A stretch of 29,132 nt of DNA from Lenisia limosa (Eukaryota; Breviatea): NCBI GenBank assembly GCA_001655205.1, contig LPNZ01002761.1, forward strand, positions 1-29,132. The letters run 5' to 3'. The position numbers were made by a program, and so were the translations under genes. The first letter of the stretch is position 1; each line of letters starts with the position of its first letter. The notes under the pieces are model-generated. The model ran no database searches, was not told the origin of the DNA, and saw nothing but the letters and a program-made list of their open reading frames with translations. This document shows positions 1-10,139 of this stretch, one piece after another.

Positions 1-1002
1 CTCTGCAATACCTAAATTATCGCATACAGCAACAACAAAAGGGACCACAGATACTATCAAAATTAACAACGCTGTTGCGTCAACTCTAAGTCGATCTAAA
101 TCATCAAAATCTTTCAAAAACGTGTCATAGATCTTGTTGGGAACATGCTTTCTATAAATCATAGTATATTCAGAATTTGAAAATTTGCTTATGAAGGCTT
201 TTGTGCCAGTAAGATACTGTTGAGGACAAATTTGTAGAGCGCATTCCCACAATAAATGCCCTGAACTCACTTATGTTAAAACAAATCAGCTTACTCCGGG
301 CTCGATCCAAGCTCCTTTAAGTCATAGACGGAAGCATAACCCCAAGACTATCTTAAAATACAAGAGGGTTTCAGTGAAAAGGGAACTCTGCTTAAAAACC
401 CAAGTTCAGTTCAGTTCAATTCAAAAATTTACGATATTATTCAGAATTGGGACATTTTTGGTATTACTGTTAGCACTCAGGTGTGTTTGCACTCAGGTGG
501 GTGTTCGCACTCAAGGGGTACGACTTATATATATCGATATGTATATCGATATATATATATAATATATTATATACAGTGAGTAACATAAGTAATGGCAAAG
601 ATTTTCCTAATAACTTGTCGAATGACAAAATCAAAATATATGCCAAAAATACGAATTTTGGTGCAATTTACACTTTAAAATATTTTGCGACAAGTTATTA
701 GGATAATATTTTTGCCATTACTTATATAACTCAATGTATTTGTTTTACATTACCATTATATTAATTTTTATCTTGTGGTTGATTTGTCGATTATGGATGT
801 TCAGTGCTTTTAGAAAGTAGGGAAATCATAACAAGAAGTCAGCCTGATATTATATTACTGGTTTTACGGTTGTCAGCCTTGGCCAGTATATTGGATTTGA
901 AACGCATTTTTATGAAGGACAAGCGGAAAACAAACGATACAAAACTACCAAGACGAAAGACTAATTAGGGAATACAGGGGAACGTGACTGCTTATATTCC
1001 AG
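1..1002. other. left flank, probably intron of gene A
   Basis: No coding exon could be supported here. In paralogues B and D an intron of about 985 and 575 nt precedes the exon equivalent to 1003-1102, so this stretch is most simply the same intron of gene A. That would put its leader exon and first three cysteine exons outside the window. The stretch contains an AT-rich tract with TATCGATAT palindromes (about 526-566) and an inverted-repeat element (571-740). Short open frames here show no family motifs and look like chance. Confidence 0.5.
571..740. mobile_element. short inverted-repeat element (MITE-like)
   Basis: The two ends are imperfect inverted repeats of about 45 bp. The left end reads ATACAGTGAGT then AACATAAGTAATGGCAAA and, further in, CCTAATAACTTGTCG. 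The reverse complement of the right end reads ATACATTGAGT then TATATAAGTAATGGCAAA and CCTAATAACTTGTCG. The roughly 80-bp centre is AT-rich and non-coding. No clear target-site duplication is visible. Size and structure fit a non-autonomous DNA transposon; a plain genomic hairpin is the alternative. Confidence 0.6.
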
Positions 1003-3572
1003 GTTTTCTCATTCTTTAATGGGTGCGAGTGCAAGGATGTGGAATGCAGAATGACTGAGGCAGCCAACGGCGATCTGTTATGCACTGGAAGCTGTCCAAA
1101 CTGTAAGTAGTTTCGCTGACTCTATTTTCAATATTTCTTACACTATAGCAACAATATTTACAATCCAATGATGATATGGACGAGTTCGGCAAGATAAAAC
1201 TATTGTATTTAATTGAAATTTGTGAAAATTGAAAATATTTGATTAACTATGAGTTTCTTACAATTTCGAAATAGAAATACTTTTGTTGATAAAGTTGCAA
1301 TAGGGAATGAGATGGAAGGCAAGTACATATATACATAGCTATACCTGACTTTAAAAATTGTACCATTTATTGATAAACAAGCTTAACTATACAGCTAATG
1401 ACAGTCATAATAGTATTCACTGCTGTAGCTAGCAACACCAACCCACTATTCTGCGAGCCCATTTTCTCAGAAGGTCAACTAAAGGAATGCAAATGCCAAG
1501 GAGGTAGGTGATTGGTTTGATTAGTTGAAGTATTGGGAATAGCCTGATTGTAGATTCACGAGGAAAATACCATACTTAATGTGAATACAATTTGTTTTGT
1601 ATTACGTAAGTGAATGTCTTTGAATTAATCCTTAGGTGAGTGTTTTGCCCACTATTCTCCTCCACCGACTGGATGGCATTGCGACTTGCCAGATTGCCCT
1701 GAACTGGTGCGAGGATTTGAAAATATTTGGTTTGATTATATTTTTACACCAAAATATTCATTAATTTTCACATTGTTTTAGAATCAAAATTGTACTGCGT
1801 TGTACTATGAGAAGGAGGGCAAAAAGCTCTTCAATGGCTGCGACTGCATTGACAAGCCCGATCGTATGCAAAAAGGGAGCTTAAATATTAGAAATTCAAA
1901 TAAAATGAAGGGGATATTGTTGTATTATTGAAAATGATTTAAGGATTCCGTCCGGTCCCGTACCAAATTTTCTGATGAATTTTCGATAAATATCAATATT
2001 TTGCCAGATTTTTGTGCCTTTGATAATCCGTAATGTAATTAATAGTACATTACAAATCGCTAATGCTCTATCCCAGATAATTGTTTTCATCTTCAGTGGA
2101 TACTTTGATTGCTCATTGACAGGATTTCTTTGCTCGCTAAAATAGTTCAACAACAGTTTTCTTACTGGAAATCGTTTATTTCATAGCGTGTCGTATCGAG
2201 AATAACGCCTGTCTTGGAACTTGCCCCAATCCTGATGACGTGAGTTGGAAATGGCATACTGGTGAGATATTTTGTACAAAAAATGTCCACGTTAAGTTTT
2301 ATTAATATCACAAATCATTTTCAATACTATTATACATATTTCATCTCGCTGGGCCTACGTGGAATTCAGTTTGTGTCCGTGAAATGATTTTTTAAGGAAT
2401 TTGATATTTTTTTAAAATACCAGTGTCCTATTCTGATTACAATACAATCATTGATGCAGCATTGTGTTGGCCACTTTGTCAACCACAGACTTGCACATTG
2501 CACATGTTGTGAATGCGAACCCCCTTATGACCCATGTGAAAGTTGGACTCGGATCAAACGCTTTTTCTTCCGTCCCAAAAAACTCTTTAATATTTGAGTA
2601 AATACTGTATAATTGAGTGTCAAACACAATTTTCCATCAAGGATTCAGAATTGTTTGAACCTCGATAAAATACTGATATTCAAATTAATACATAAACGTT
2701 TGGAACCGAAAGTAAAGATCTACATAAGACTATTATTAAATCAATAACATGTATGAATGGAATTTTGTCTGGAGTATGATATTGTTTGATTCTTGATTAG
2801 AAATAGCAAAACAATTAGTTGCAAAATTTGAAGTGGGTCCATCTATTTCGGACACTTTAATTTCAGACGAACTTAATTGCACGAAGTCGTACTAATGATC
2901 TAGAATGCCACCTTGAGTACTACAACAACCATCCCTATTGTACTGGAGACTGTCCTCCAGGATCGCATTGTAACCTAGTTCAAGGTTCCAACACCATGTT
3001 CTGTGCTTGTGCTGGTATGCCTTATCTAGGGCTTCACTTCGGTTCGAAAACCGACTTTCTTGATAAATCCTCAAAAACTATCAATATTGTCCCGATCTTT
3101 TTTGAACCGAAGTGAAACCCTAGCCTTATTCCTTCTGTCAAACTCACACTACACTGTCTATGTAACTCTTCATCACCCCACCCCCCAAATGATATACCGC
3201 CTCACTCTAGTAAAATGACTGTATTTCACATAGAATCATCGGTATAATTCGATAGTTTGAATTCCTAATCAAACTCAACAAGAACTTTTCAAAATAATAA
3301 TCGAGAGTTGTATTTGATAATTAAGATTTTCAAATAGAAATTCGGTAGTTAAAAACTGCCTTTTACATGTCAAAATATACATTTATATGGGATTCCAAGG
3401 CATTCTTAGGAATTCTCTAAATTTCTCTTGTATATATCAAATAAACTATTATATGTAACAAATGGAGTCCTTTTCAAAAGAATCCAAAGGTATTGACCGG
3501 TGTTATTTTAGCAAAACTATAATATTCAATTTATATGTTGTAGCGATCCTTCCTCCTCCCAACGGCCGGTAA
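1003..3572 (+). CDS. gene A: secreted-type multi-unit cysteine-rich protein (5' partial)
   Basis: Eight exons: 1003-1102, 1429-1503, 1636-1706, 1782-1863, 2187-2239, 2460-2541, 2904-3014 and 3544-3572 (stop TAA 3570-3572). They join in frame to 200 residues. Exon sizes and phases match genes B and D exactly. The visible part begins inside six-cysteine unit II (FFNGCEC) and covers units III-VI, with motifs CEPIFSEGQLKECKC, GWHCDLPDC, LFNGCDCIDKP and CTGDCPPGSHC. The leader and unit I exons must lie left of the window. The intron after 2541 uses a weak GTTGGA donor. The stronger-looking GTGAAA at 2536 would create a TAA codon at the junction, so the weak site is preferred. A possible alternative 3' exon lies at 3691. 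The family is not recognised; an extracellular location is inferred from the paralogues. Confidence 0.82.
3026..3123. mobile_element. MITE family M2, complete copy with target duplication
   Basis: The terminal inverted repeats are 20 bp with one mismatch: CTAGGGCTTCACTTCGGTTC at the left and CTAGGGTTTCACTTCGGTTC as reverse complement of the right. The element is 98 bp, non-coding, and flanked by a perfect direct repeat CCTTAT (3020-3025 and 3124-3129), as left by transposition. It lies in the last intron of gene A, just after the donor at 3015. Diverged relatives recur at about 13420, 21241, 21509, 22354, 23658 and 25631. Confidence 0.8.
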
Positions 3573-3690
3573 CTCAAAGAAAGTGATGCTCATTCCAAGC
3601 TGACCTCTGTTGACATTATACTCTTTAACTCTTCAGTTATTATATCGTCTTATTATTGCTAATATATATTGTTTGTTACCGCTCTTTTAG

Positions 3691-3779
3691 GATCAGCTGA
3701 ATCCCAGAATGGAAATTCGGAGTGTCACTATTATCCCATTTGGGGTACAGATTATGGATTTTGGATTAACTTGACGTGA
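3691..3779 (+). CDS. candidate alternative 3' exon of gene A
   Basis: A good acceptor (CTCTTTTAG) is followed by an open frame that joins in phase to the exon ending at 3014. It encodes about 29 residues including ECHYYPIWGTDYGFWINLT, then TGA at 3777-3779. It lies downstream of the regular terminal exon, so it would be used only if that exon (3544-3572) were skipped. A strong donor (AC|GTGAGT at 3775/3776) could instead make it an internal exon, but no continuation was found. The resemblance of CHYYPIWGTDYGFW to the CYPDWGKDTGWSC exon of gene B is slight. It could also be a relict. Confidence 0.3.
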
Positions 3780-3817
3780 GTTCATTTATTTAATGCTCGG
3801 TTGAGATTACCTCTCTA

Positions 3818-3952
3818 CGGCGCATGGACTTGGGATTCCCTATGATATGGGAGTTTCATAAATATCTTCAAATTTCCAGAAGTTTCCATGGATTTCCCAT
3901 GTAAAATTTGGAAATTCCAACGTTTTCACAAGAATCCCAAGTCCGTTGTGCT
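3818..3952. mobile_element. palindromic repeat family M1, copy 1
   Basis: Inverted ends: GGCGCATGGACTTGGGATTC at the left, and AGCACAACGGACTTGGGATTC as reverse complement of the right. The non-coding interior of about 95 bp has a second inner palindrome around TTCCATGGATTTCCCATG. It lies in the spacer between genes A and B. The same element recurs at 8899-9027, 15003-15137 (diverged), 16088-16180 (left end lost) and 17498-17632. No certain target duplication is visible. Confidence 0.7.
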
Positions 3953-4490
3953 AAATAATGAGCTAATAGAGTCAGACAATTCAAAATAAATTATCAATAC
4001 CAATTCCACCACTGTAAAGTTCGCTTATGTTAATGTAGAGTAAAAAACTAGAAAGCCAGAAATTAATTGTGCGAAGGAATACATAACAGCAGATGGGAAA
4101 ATGATGCATTTATATGCAAATTTACAGTTTTTTTGACAAACTTAGAAACATTCTTCTAGAAATAATGACTTAACCTTAGAAATAAATAATCAAACAATAC
4201 AATAGTATCAATATAGTTTTACCTTATTTATCTATTTCTAAATGTTGTCACTGTAATAAATATTTGATCAATTATTGATATCGAGTATTGTTCGAAACTT
4301 TTTCGAAAGTAGCATTTCTGAGAATTGTCGAAAACTATCAAGAATTGTCGAACACTTACTGGGATTTAGGTTGTTGCTAAAACTGAGTCAATAATCGTTT
4401 GTCATTGATTTTGATGAGTATATCTGCAGGTTTGATGATATTTTAAACATTCGATTAACAAAATTGAAACTGAAAATGAGGACTTTCCAT

Positions 4491-4612
4491 ATCAGGAAAG
4501 TAGCCTTTTTTCAGATTTCATATTGAATTTTTCAGACTACAAACAATTACATCAAATATATTGAGACCCGTGATTGTGTGATATTATAGTGAAATATATT
4601 AAGTGAATTTTC
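4491..4612 (+). promoter_or_regulatory. shared upstream blocks, gene B promoter region
   Basis: Two short blocks recur upstream of genes B, C and D. Block 1 here is ATCAGGAAAGTAGCCTTTTT (4491-4510). Block 2 is TTATAGTGAAATATATTAAG continuing into TGAATTTT (about 4585-4612), roughly 140 nt before the ATG. The spacer otherwise diverges between paralogues, so the conservation suggests a common cis element or core promoter, or simply recent duplication. No functional evidence is available. Confidence 0.4.
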
Positions 4613-4726
4613 AGGAGTAATACATCGCAAAATCCTTCCCCAAATTGAATTTGAAATTGGTTTCAACTTTTTCCACATTGTGTCCTTCTTGTACAGCTCA
4701 AACCATTTTTGCTCAAATAATAAACT

Positions 4727-7700
4727 ATGTTACCTTCCAAGTTTTGGGTGTTTCTCTTGTTCATCGTTCCTGCAGTTTTTGGTAAGCCCAAGTGGATTCG
4801 TACAGTTGTATTCGAGTGTTCAAATGGTAATATCTAGTAATTACCTCTGGTACAAATGTAATCGATGTTGAATTATAATCTCACATCCCCTCATATGATA
4901 ATAAATAATTGACGGATAAGTCTCAATAATACTCTACACTCGGGATTAACTCGCCTGTTTTCTCCATTTATTATTTCAACTCGAAATTCAGATATGATAG
5001 GAAGTAAAATATCACCTTGGTGAAATATGTTAATATGACAAAATCAGTAAATTATGTTTTGAAAACATAATTGTGTAAAAGTTAATGAGCAACATTGATA
5101 TAAATTGATCACCATTATATAAATAATATCAATTAAAGTGTGTGAATATATTAAAAAACGCTCTGGAAACTTTTTTTGCTTTTGCGTGGTGATTAACTTG
5201 TTATTTCAAAGAGATCAAGTTGTATAAATAATAATAATTATTGCTTCACTTTCGGTTTATCGAGATGTATCCAGAGATCATTCGTTTTTTGAACCAATTG
5301 AAAAGTTTTAAACCTATTAAACCAGATGCGAGTCCTATATAACCATGATATATAACCTACATAGCTTATCTACTATTTTCAAACTCTGATATTATATGTT
5401 TTGCACACTTACATTTTAGCGCAGTGCAAGATTGTGGTAGAAGATGGTGTCAAGACTTGTCAAGGTAGTGGAGTGTTTAATCCTCAGTTATATGCTTTGA
5501 GTACATTAATATATCAATTAAGTTATTCAGGTCCATGCAGAGCAAGAACCGACAAATGTTTGCCTACATTTGATGACGTTGGAGACTTAATCGAATGCAA
5601 ATGCGCAGATCCTGTATGTAAGGGTGTGAGAGTATTGTAATCTGAGTGTCAGAAAAACTTGTGTTGACGCATTTCCACAAGTTATATGATTATATGACAA
5701 ACTTTCAAAGATAACATGATTGTCATCCCGAGTGTATCAGGGTATCATTGAGACTTGTTGGTCATATATAATACGAGTTGATATGAGGCATCATCAAATA
5801 ACTAGTGTTTCAAAAAGTGGTATTATTTAATATACTTATGGTATACAGTAACCAAATCGGTTAAGACTTACCGGGTCACTGAATATATTCATTCAAGTCG
5901 TGGGAATAAAATGATCAGCCGGATAGAACCTTTTATTATTCTTATCTCTCTTTCAATATACAAGAATACACATAATTTCAACAGGGCGTGGACTGCTATC
6001 CAGACTGGGGTAAGGATACTGGATGGTCGTGCAAGGGTGACTGTGACACTGATACTTTGGATTGCGTTCCCGCTTTCGGTACAAAAGTCTTGGATAATGG
6101 ACAGGTTTGCTTTTTCAGTAACGTCTTTTTAAAACTAGGTTCATATATCAATACTCTGCTGTTGAATGTACACTAAAGAAATCACCATTTAATACTTAGT
6201 AAATAGTACTCATGCAATTTTAGCTGGTTTAGGGACAGTTTACTAGAGCTACAGGCATTAATTATAAATTCCTTCCTTCATGTTGATGAAATTGTATAAT
6301 TTTATATATAGCTTATATGTATAGTCAAAGCTCCGGACATCATTCAAAATTCCCGGACACATCAAAACTCCCGGACAGCTTGAGTTTTTCCCTACAAAAT
6401 CACCATAAACCACCCAAAAACCCTATTTCCCTTTTGTTTTCGAAAGTAATCTCAATCTTAATTAAAGCATGAAACCCCAATTTAACATATTGTCGGGTCA
6501 AAACCAAATTAAGTCCCTGAGCTCTCTGTTAATGGTCCAAATACTGTCAAAAACAAGCAAAAACCGTTATAAGGCCACATTCAAGGAATAAATGGCAACT
6601 ACCCTTGTAGACAGTGCTATTTTGAGCAATTTTCTCTCAAAATTCACCATTACATAGCCAAAGTAAAGTGGAACCCGGAACCAAATACTCCGAGGGGTGC
6701 AAATTTTTGTTTCTTAACACTTAAAGAGGGTAAGATTCAGAAAAAAATCCTGTGAAAAGGCAAAAGGGGGACCCCCGGGAGACCAAATTCACGGATTTTT
6801 GACGTTTGCTCAAAATTGAAAAAAAAAGTTAGGGAACATTAGGAGGACCATTTCTCTTTGTATCTGTCGAAACAGATTTTCAAAAAACACTAGCAATGGC
6901 CTATACAAGGCATTAACTTCAAGCTGTCCGGGAGTTTTGATGTGTCCGGGAATTTTGAATGGTGTCCGGAGCTTTGAGGACCCACATATATATTATATCC
7001 CTTAACATTAAAGATACAGAAGACTGTTTATTCATCAACACAATCTTGCAGATTATTTCCTTCAACACAAATAACAAATAATATTTCAGATTATTTCCTT
7101 CTTCAAAGGATGCGAGTGCACAGATGCACACTGCAGAATGACAGAGGCTGATAACGGTCAACTGTTCTGCACAGGTCACTGTCCACTATGTGGGAAGCTA
7201 GGAATTATATTGTTTTATGATAACTTTCTTAGGTGTTTTTCATTCTTGGAGGTTGTTATAAATAATTATGTTCTTAGTGATTACTTCCTTTATCCTCTAA
7301 GGTTTTTGATAATTATCATCTTGTGATACTATTTATTTATGTTGATAACTTTCTTTGTCCTAACGGTGAAATGATTTTGTGAACAATATTTCCATAAGCA
7401 TGATGGTGTGGATGGCTTTGGCCAGATACAACCTTTTTTGTTTGTCATCTTTATCCACGAAATGAGTATGATATAACTATCTAGCAACTCCTACGAACAG
7501 GCAATTCTGTGAGCCGATTTTCTCAGAAGGACATCTGAAGGAATGCAAATGCCAAGGAGGTCGGTGGCATTGATTGTATTTAAAGCATCTCTGCATTCAA
7601 ATCTTCGTTTTCATATTAAATATTTTTTAAAAAGCATGTATTCAACTTTTTTTAGCATTTTAAATGTAATTGTCCAACGCAATCAGAGGAAAATCAACAA

Positions 7701-10139
7701 TTTCACGAATTTCTGAAAGTTTAAACATTTTATTGGAGAAATAGATTTTCTTGTGCCTAGTTTTTTTTAAAAACAAGTCAAACTAATAAATATATCGATA
7801 TATCATATATCTCACCCCCGACCCCATGCCCCATGGGTGTATATATTGTGTNNNNNNNNNNNNNNNNNNNNNNNNNNNNNNNNNNNNNNNNNNNNNNNNN
7901 NNNCTCCCTAGTGCACACCTGTATTGAAAAAAACTAATGTTAAGCACACTTCTGCATCTAAAACTATTTTTTGTCGAATATATAATTTCAACCATTTGTC
8001 ATTCAAACCATTGGTTTGAGAAAACCTTTAATTGAACCTTTAATATGATTAAATATGATCCAGGCACGTGCTTTGCTCATTATTCTCCGATGCCGTTTGG
8101 ATGGCATTGCGACCTTCCGGATTGCCCTGATCCGGTGAGGGGATTTGAAACTTACGTATTGTTGATCGAGGTTTCTTTCCTATCTAAATTGTCATATTAG
8201 TGTGGAATTAAGCTTAGACTGAATCGATTGATGGTATTAAACTTGTAGATTGTTTACTCACAATTAATATTACTCGATGCTTCAAAATTGACTCCATTGA
8301 GGGTAAATGTTTCATTTTTCAAGTTATACAAAATATAAATATTTATATATAGCTCTATGTAGGTACAACTAGAATTAATGTTGTCGCATGTTTCTGGAGT
8401 TGAATTATCACACTAATACTTTCGACATTTTGACGGCTTCGGTCAGTTCCCTCTTGACATCATGTATAACGGGATTGTTCCACCAAATTATTTATATCGC
8501 TTGTACTTGATACTATAACAATCAGCCTATTGTATTCAATGATCACCAAAATATTAGATATCGATATGTATTTCTAGTTTAAATGTTAAAATAATTGTAT
8601 TAATTACAGTTTTTAGAATCAGAATTGCACTGCGTTGTACTATGAGAGGGAAGGTAAAAAGTTCTTCAATGGCTGTGACTGCATTGATAAACCTGATCGT
8701 AAGTTGACTTGATTACAATAGAATCTAGATAATAATAAGAAATTCGTTTATTTCTTAGCATGCCGTATCGAGAAGAATGCCTGTACTGGAACCTGCCCTA
8801 ATCCAGATGACGTGAGCTGGAAATTTGATAAAGATGTGATTGTGGAATGTATTAGAACTGGACTCGGTGGTGTTAGCTGAATATTCCTCGGACTACTACG
8901 GCGCATGGACTTAGGATTTCCTTGTATGACATGACAAATTTCTTCGAATTTCTATCAAATTTCATGGGATTCCCATGTCAAATATGGTAGTTCCAACGTT
9001 TTCAAAAGTATCCCAAGTCGATGTGCCATGTATATGTTTTGTCCAATTAATCCGAAAGGACATATTAATCAAAATTCTCAATACTCCCCAAGGTAAATGT
9101 AGATTTTTATAATTCACAAAACACTGAAATATCAACAAACAAGGAACCGACCAACACGGTGATTCATTCATGAAAATCTATTTCAAACAATCACTAAAAT
9201 CACAAATTTAGCATTGTGTTGGTCACTTTGTGAACAACAGACTTGCTCATTGCACATGTTGCGAATGCGAACCACCTATTGGCCCGTGTGAAAGTTGGGC
9301 TTGGTTCTTAAATATGAACAGGATACTTGACCTATTAGTATTTTGTTTTCCCTTGTAATTTGGTTATGATTTATCACAGTCTGTGTATGAAATATATGTA
9401 TGATATAGTATATACATGTAATATACTATATAGATTTTTGAAAATTGTTAAGAATTGGAAGAAATATTTGTTTTGGATCAGGAGAGAATTGACCAGTCCG
9501 AACACAGTTATAAATAGTTCATTGAGATTTGCGTTGTTTTGCTTAGCAATATTCAAGAATCATGTATTTTACACCAAATCATATAATTTGTGAAGCTAAT
9601 ATGAGACTACCTCTCTTACAAGCATGATGTTGTTGACTTCTTCGGTTTGAGTTATTTTCCGTCTCATTTTTTCCTAGTTTGTCACCTCGAATTCTATAAC
9701 AACCGTCCACTTTGTGTTGGTGAATGCCCCCCTGGAACCGACTGTAACCTTGTGAAGGCGAACGACACAATGACTTGTCGTTGTGGAGGTAAGCCTCCAT
9801 CAGATATCAGTGCTGTAATCCAAGCTGATTGAAAAGTGTAATAAACTTTCCTACCACATGATTGCACATTTAGAGTGATTGTGTTATTTTGATTTGTTGA
9901 TATTATAATAATGCTTTACTCGGTCTAAAAATATATTTTAGTATACTATGATATAAATACCGTTGATTTATCGAGAAATTCTGTCATTTTCTGGATCGGA
10001 GTAAACACATATCATAGCCATATGAATATGATAATCTAAATTCTTGGTAATATTTTTTGTTTTTCCCCTGCCATTTTTTGATACATTTTTCAATTTCTTA
10101 CTCTTTCCAGCAATTTTCGACACTCCTGACGGAAATTAA
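4727..10139 (+). CDS. gene B: secreted protein of six six-cysteine units (301 aa)
   Basis: Twelve exons: 4727-4781, 5420-5464, 5531-5613, 5985-6104, 7090-7189, 7485-7559, 8064-8134, 8617-8698, 8759-8811, 9212-9293, 9678-9788 and 10111-10139. They total 906 nt with no internal stop. The start ATG opens a hydrophobic leader (KFWVFLLFIVPAVF) typical of a signal peptide, cut near residue 19. Then follow six units: I (C21-C56 region), II (C65, 77, 81, 88, 109, 111), III (C116, 128, 132, 143, 155, 157), IV (C162, 175, 180, 187, 203, 205), V (C212, 219, 223, 230, 242, 244, plus extra C245, C247, C254) and VI (C257, 268, 272, 278, 289, 291). The tail is AIFDTPDGN. There is no membrane segment after the leader. 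The 66-nt second intron is open in frame and could be retained. The family is not recognised; inferred to be an extracellular disulfide-rich protein. Confidence 0.87.
5852..5886. repeat. fragment of the M5 hairpin element
   Basis: CAAATCGGTTAAGACTTACC followed by GGGTCACTGAATAT resembles the right half of the element at 17095-17171 (CAAATCGGTTAAGAACTATC then CCGGTCACTGTATAT). Only one end is recognisable, so this is a relict or truncated copy in intron 3 of gene B. Confidence 0.5.
6325..6977. mobile_element. ~650-bp non-autonomous DNA element with ~58-bp inverted ends (M4)
   Basis: The left end begins TCAAAGCTCCGGACATCATT. The reverse complement of the right end begins TCAAAGCTCCGGACACCATT. 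The match continues for about 58 bp with a single mismatch, through two further CCCGGACA motifs. The near-identity of the ends suggests a recent insertion. The interior has no long open frame or transposase motif; it is a non-coding filler with AGGGAAC-type and poly-A stretches. It sits wholly within the intron between exons 6104 and 7090 of gene B. A target duplication is not evident. Confidence 0.8.
7393..7449 (+). repeat. dispersed repeat M3, short fragment
   Basis: GCATGATGGTGTGGATGGCT followed by TTGGCCAGATACAACCTT matches the core of the M3 repeat at 12312, 18913 and (reversed) 21771. It lies in an intron of gene B. Confidence 0.55.
7852..7903. other. assembly gap (N run)
   Basis: A run of N in the intron between exons 7559 and 8064 of gene B. 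No expected exon is missing here, since the paralogues have no exon in this interval. Confidence 0.99.
8899..9027. mobile_element. palindromic repeat family M1, copy 2
   Basis: Left end ACGGCGCATGGACTTAGGAT. The reverse complement of the right end is GGCACATCGACTTGGGATAC. The interior resembles copy 1 (TTTCATGGGATTCCCATG, TTCCAACGTTTTCA). It lies in the intron of gene B between exons 8811 and 9212. Confidence 0.7.

Larger units (their letters stand above)
3573..4726. other. A-B intergenic spacer
   Basis: Apart from the candidate exon at 3691, nothing coding was found. The spacer holds a complete M1 element (3818-3952), a degraded stretch with repeated TCGAAAACTATCAAGAATTGTCGAA reminiscent of the M2 interior (about 4286-4365), and the upstream region of gene B with blocks shared with genes C and D (4491-4612). 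An AATAAA at 3985-3990 could serve gene A. Confidence 0.5.

Noticed and set aside
3026-3123. GGTTCGAA stretches as tRNA T-arm
   Set aside because: They belong to the M2 inverted ends; no cloverleaf or anticodon arm can be folded around them by eye.
9647-9832. Read-through ending of gene B (CGGKPPSDISAVIQAD)
   Set aside because: The frame passes an excellent GTAAGC donor at 9789, and the paralogous short terminal exon at 10111 fits in phase; kept only as a minor possibility of intron retention.
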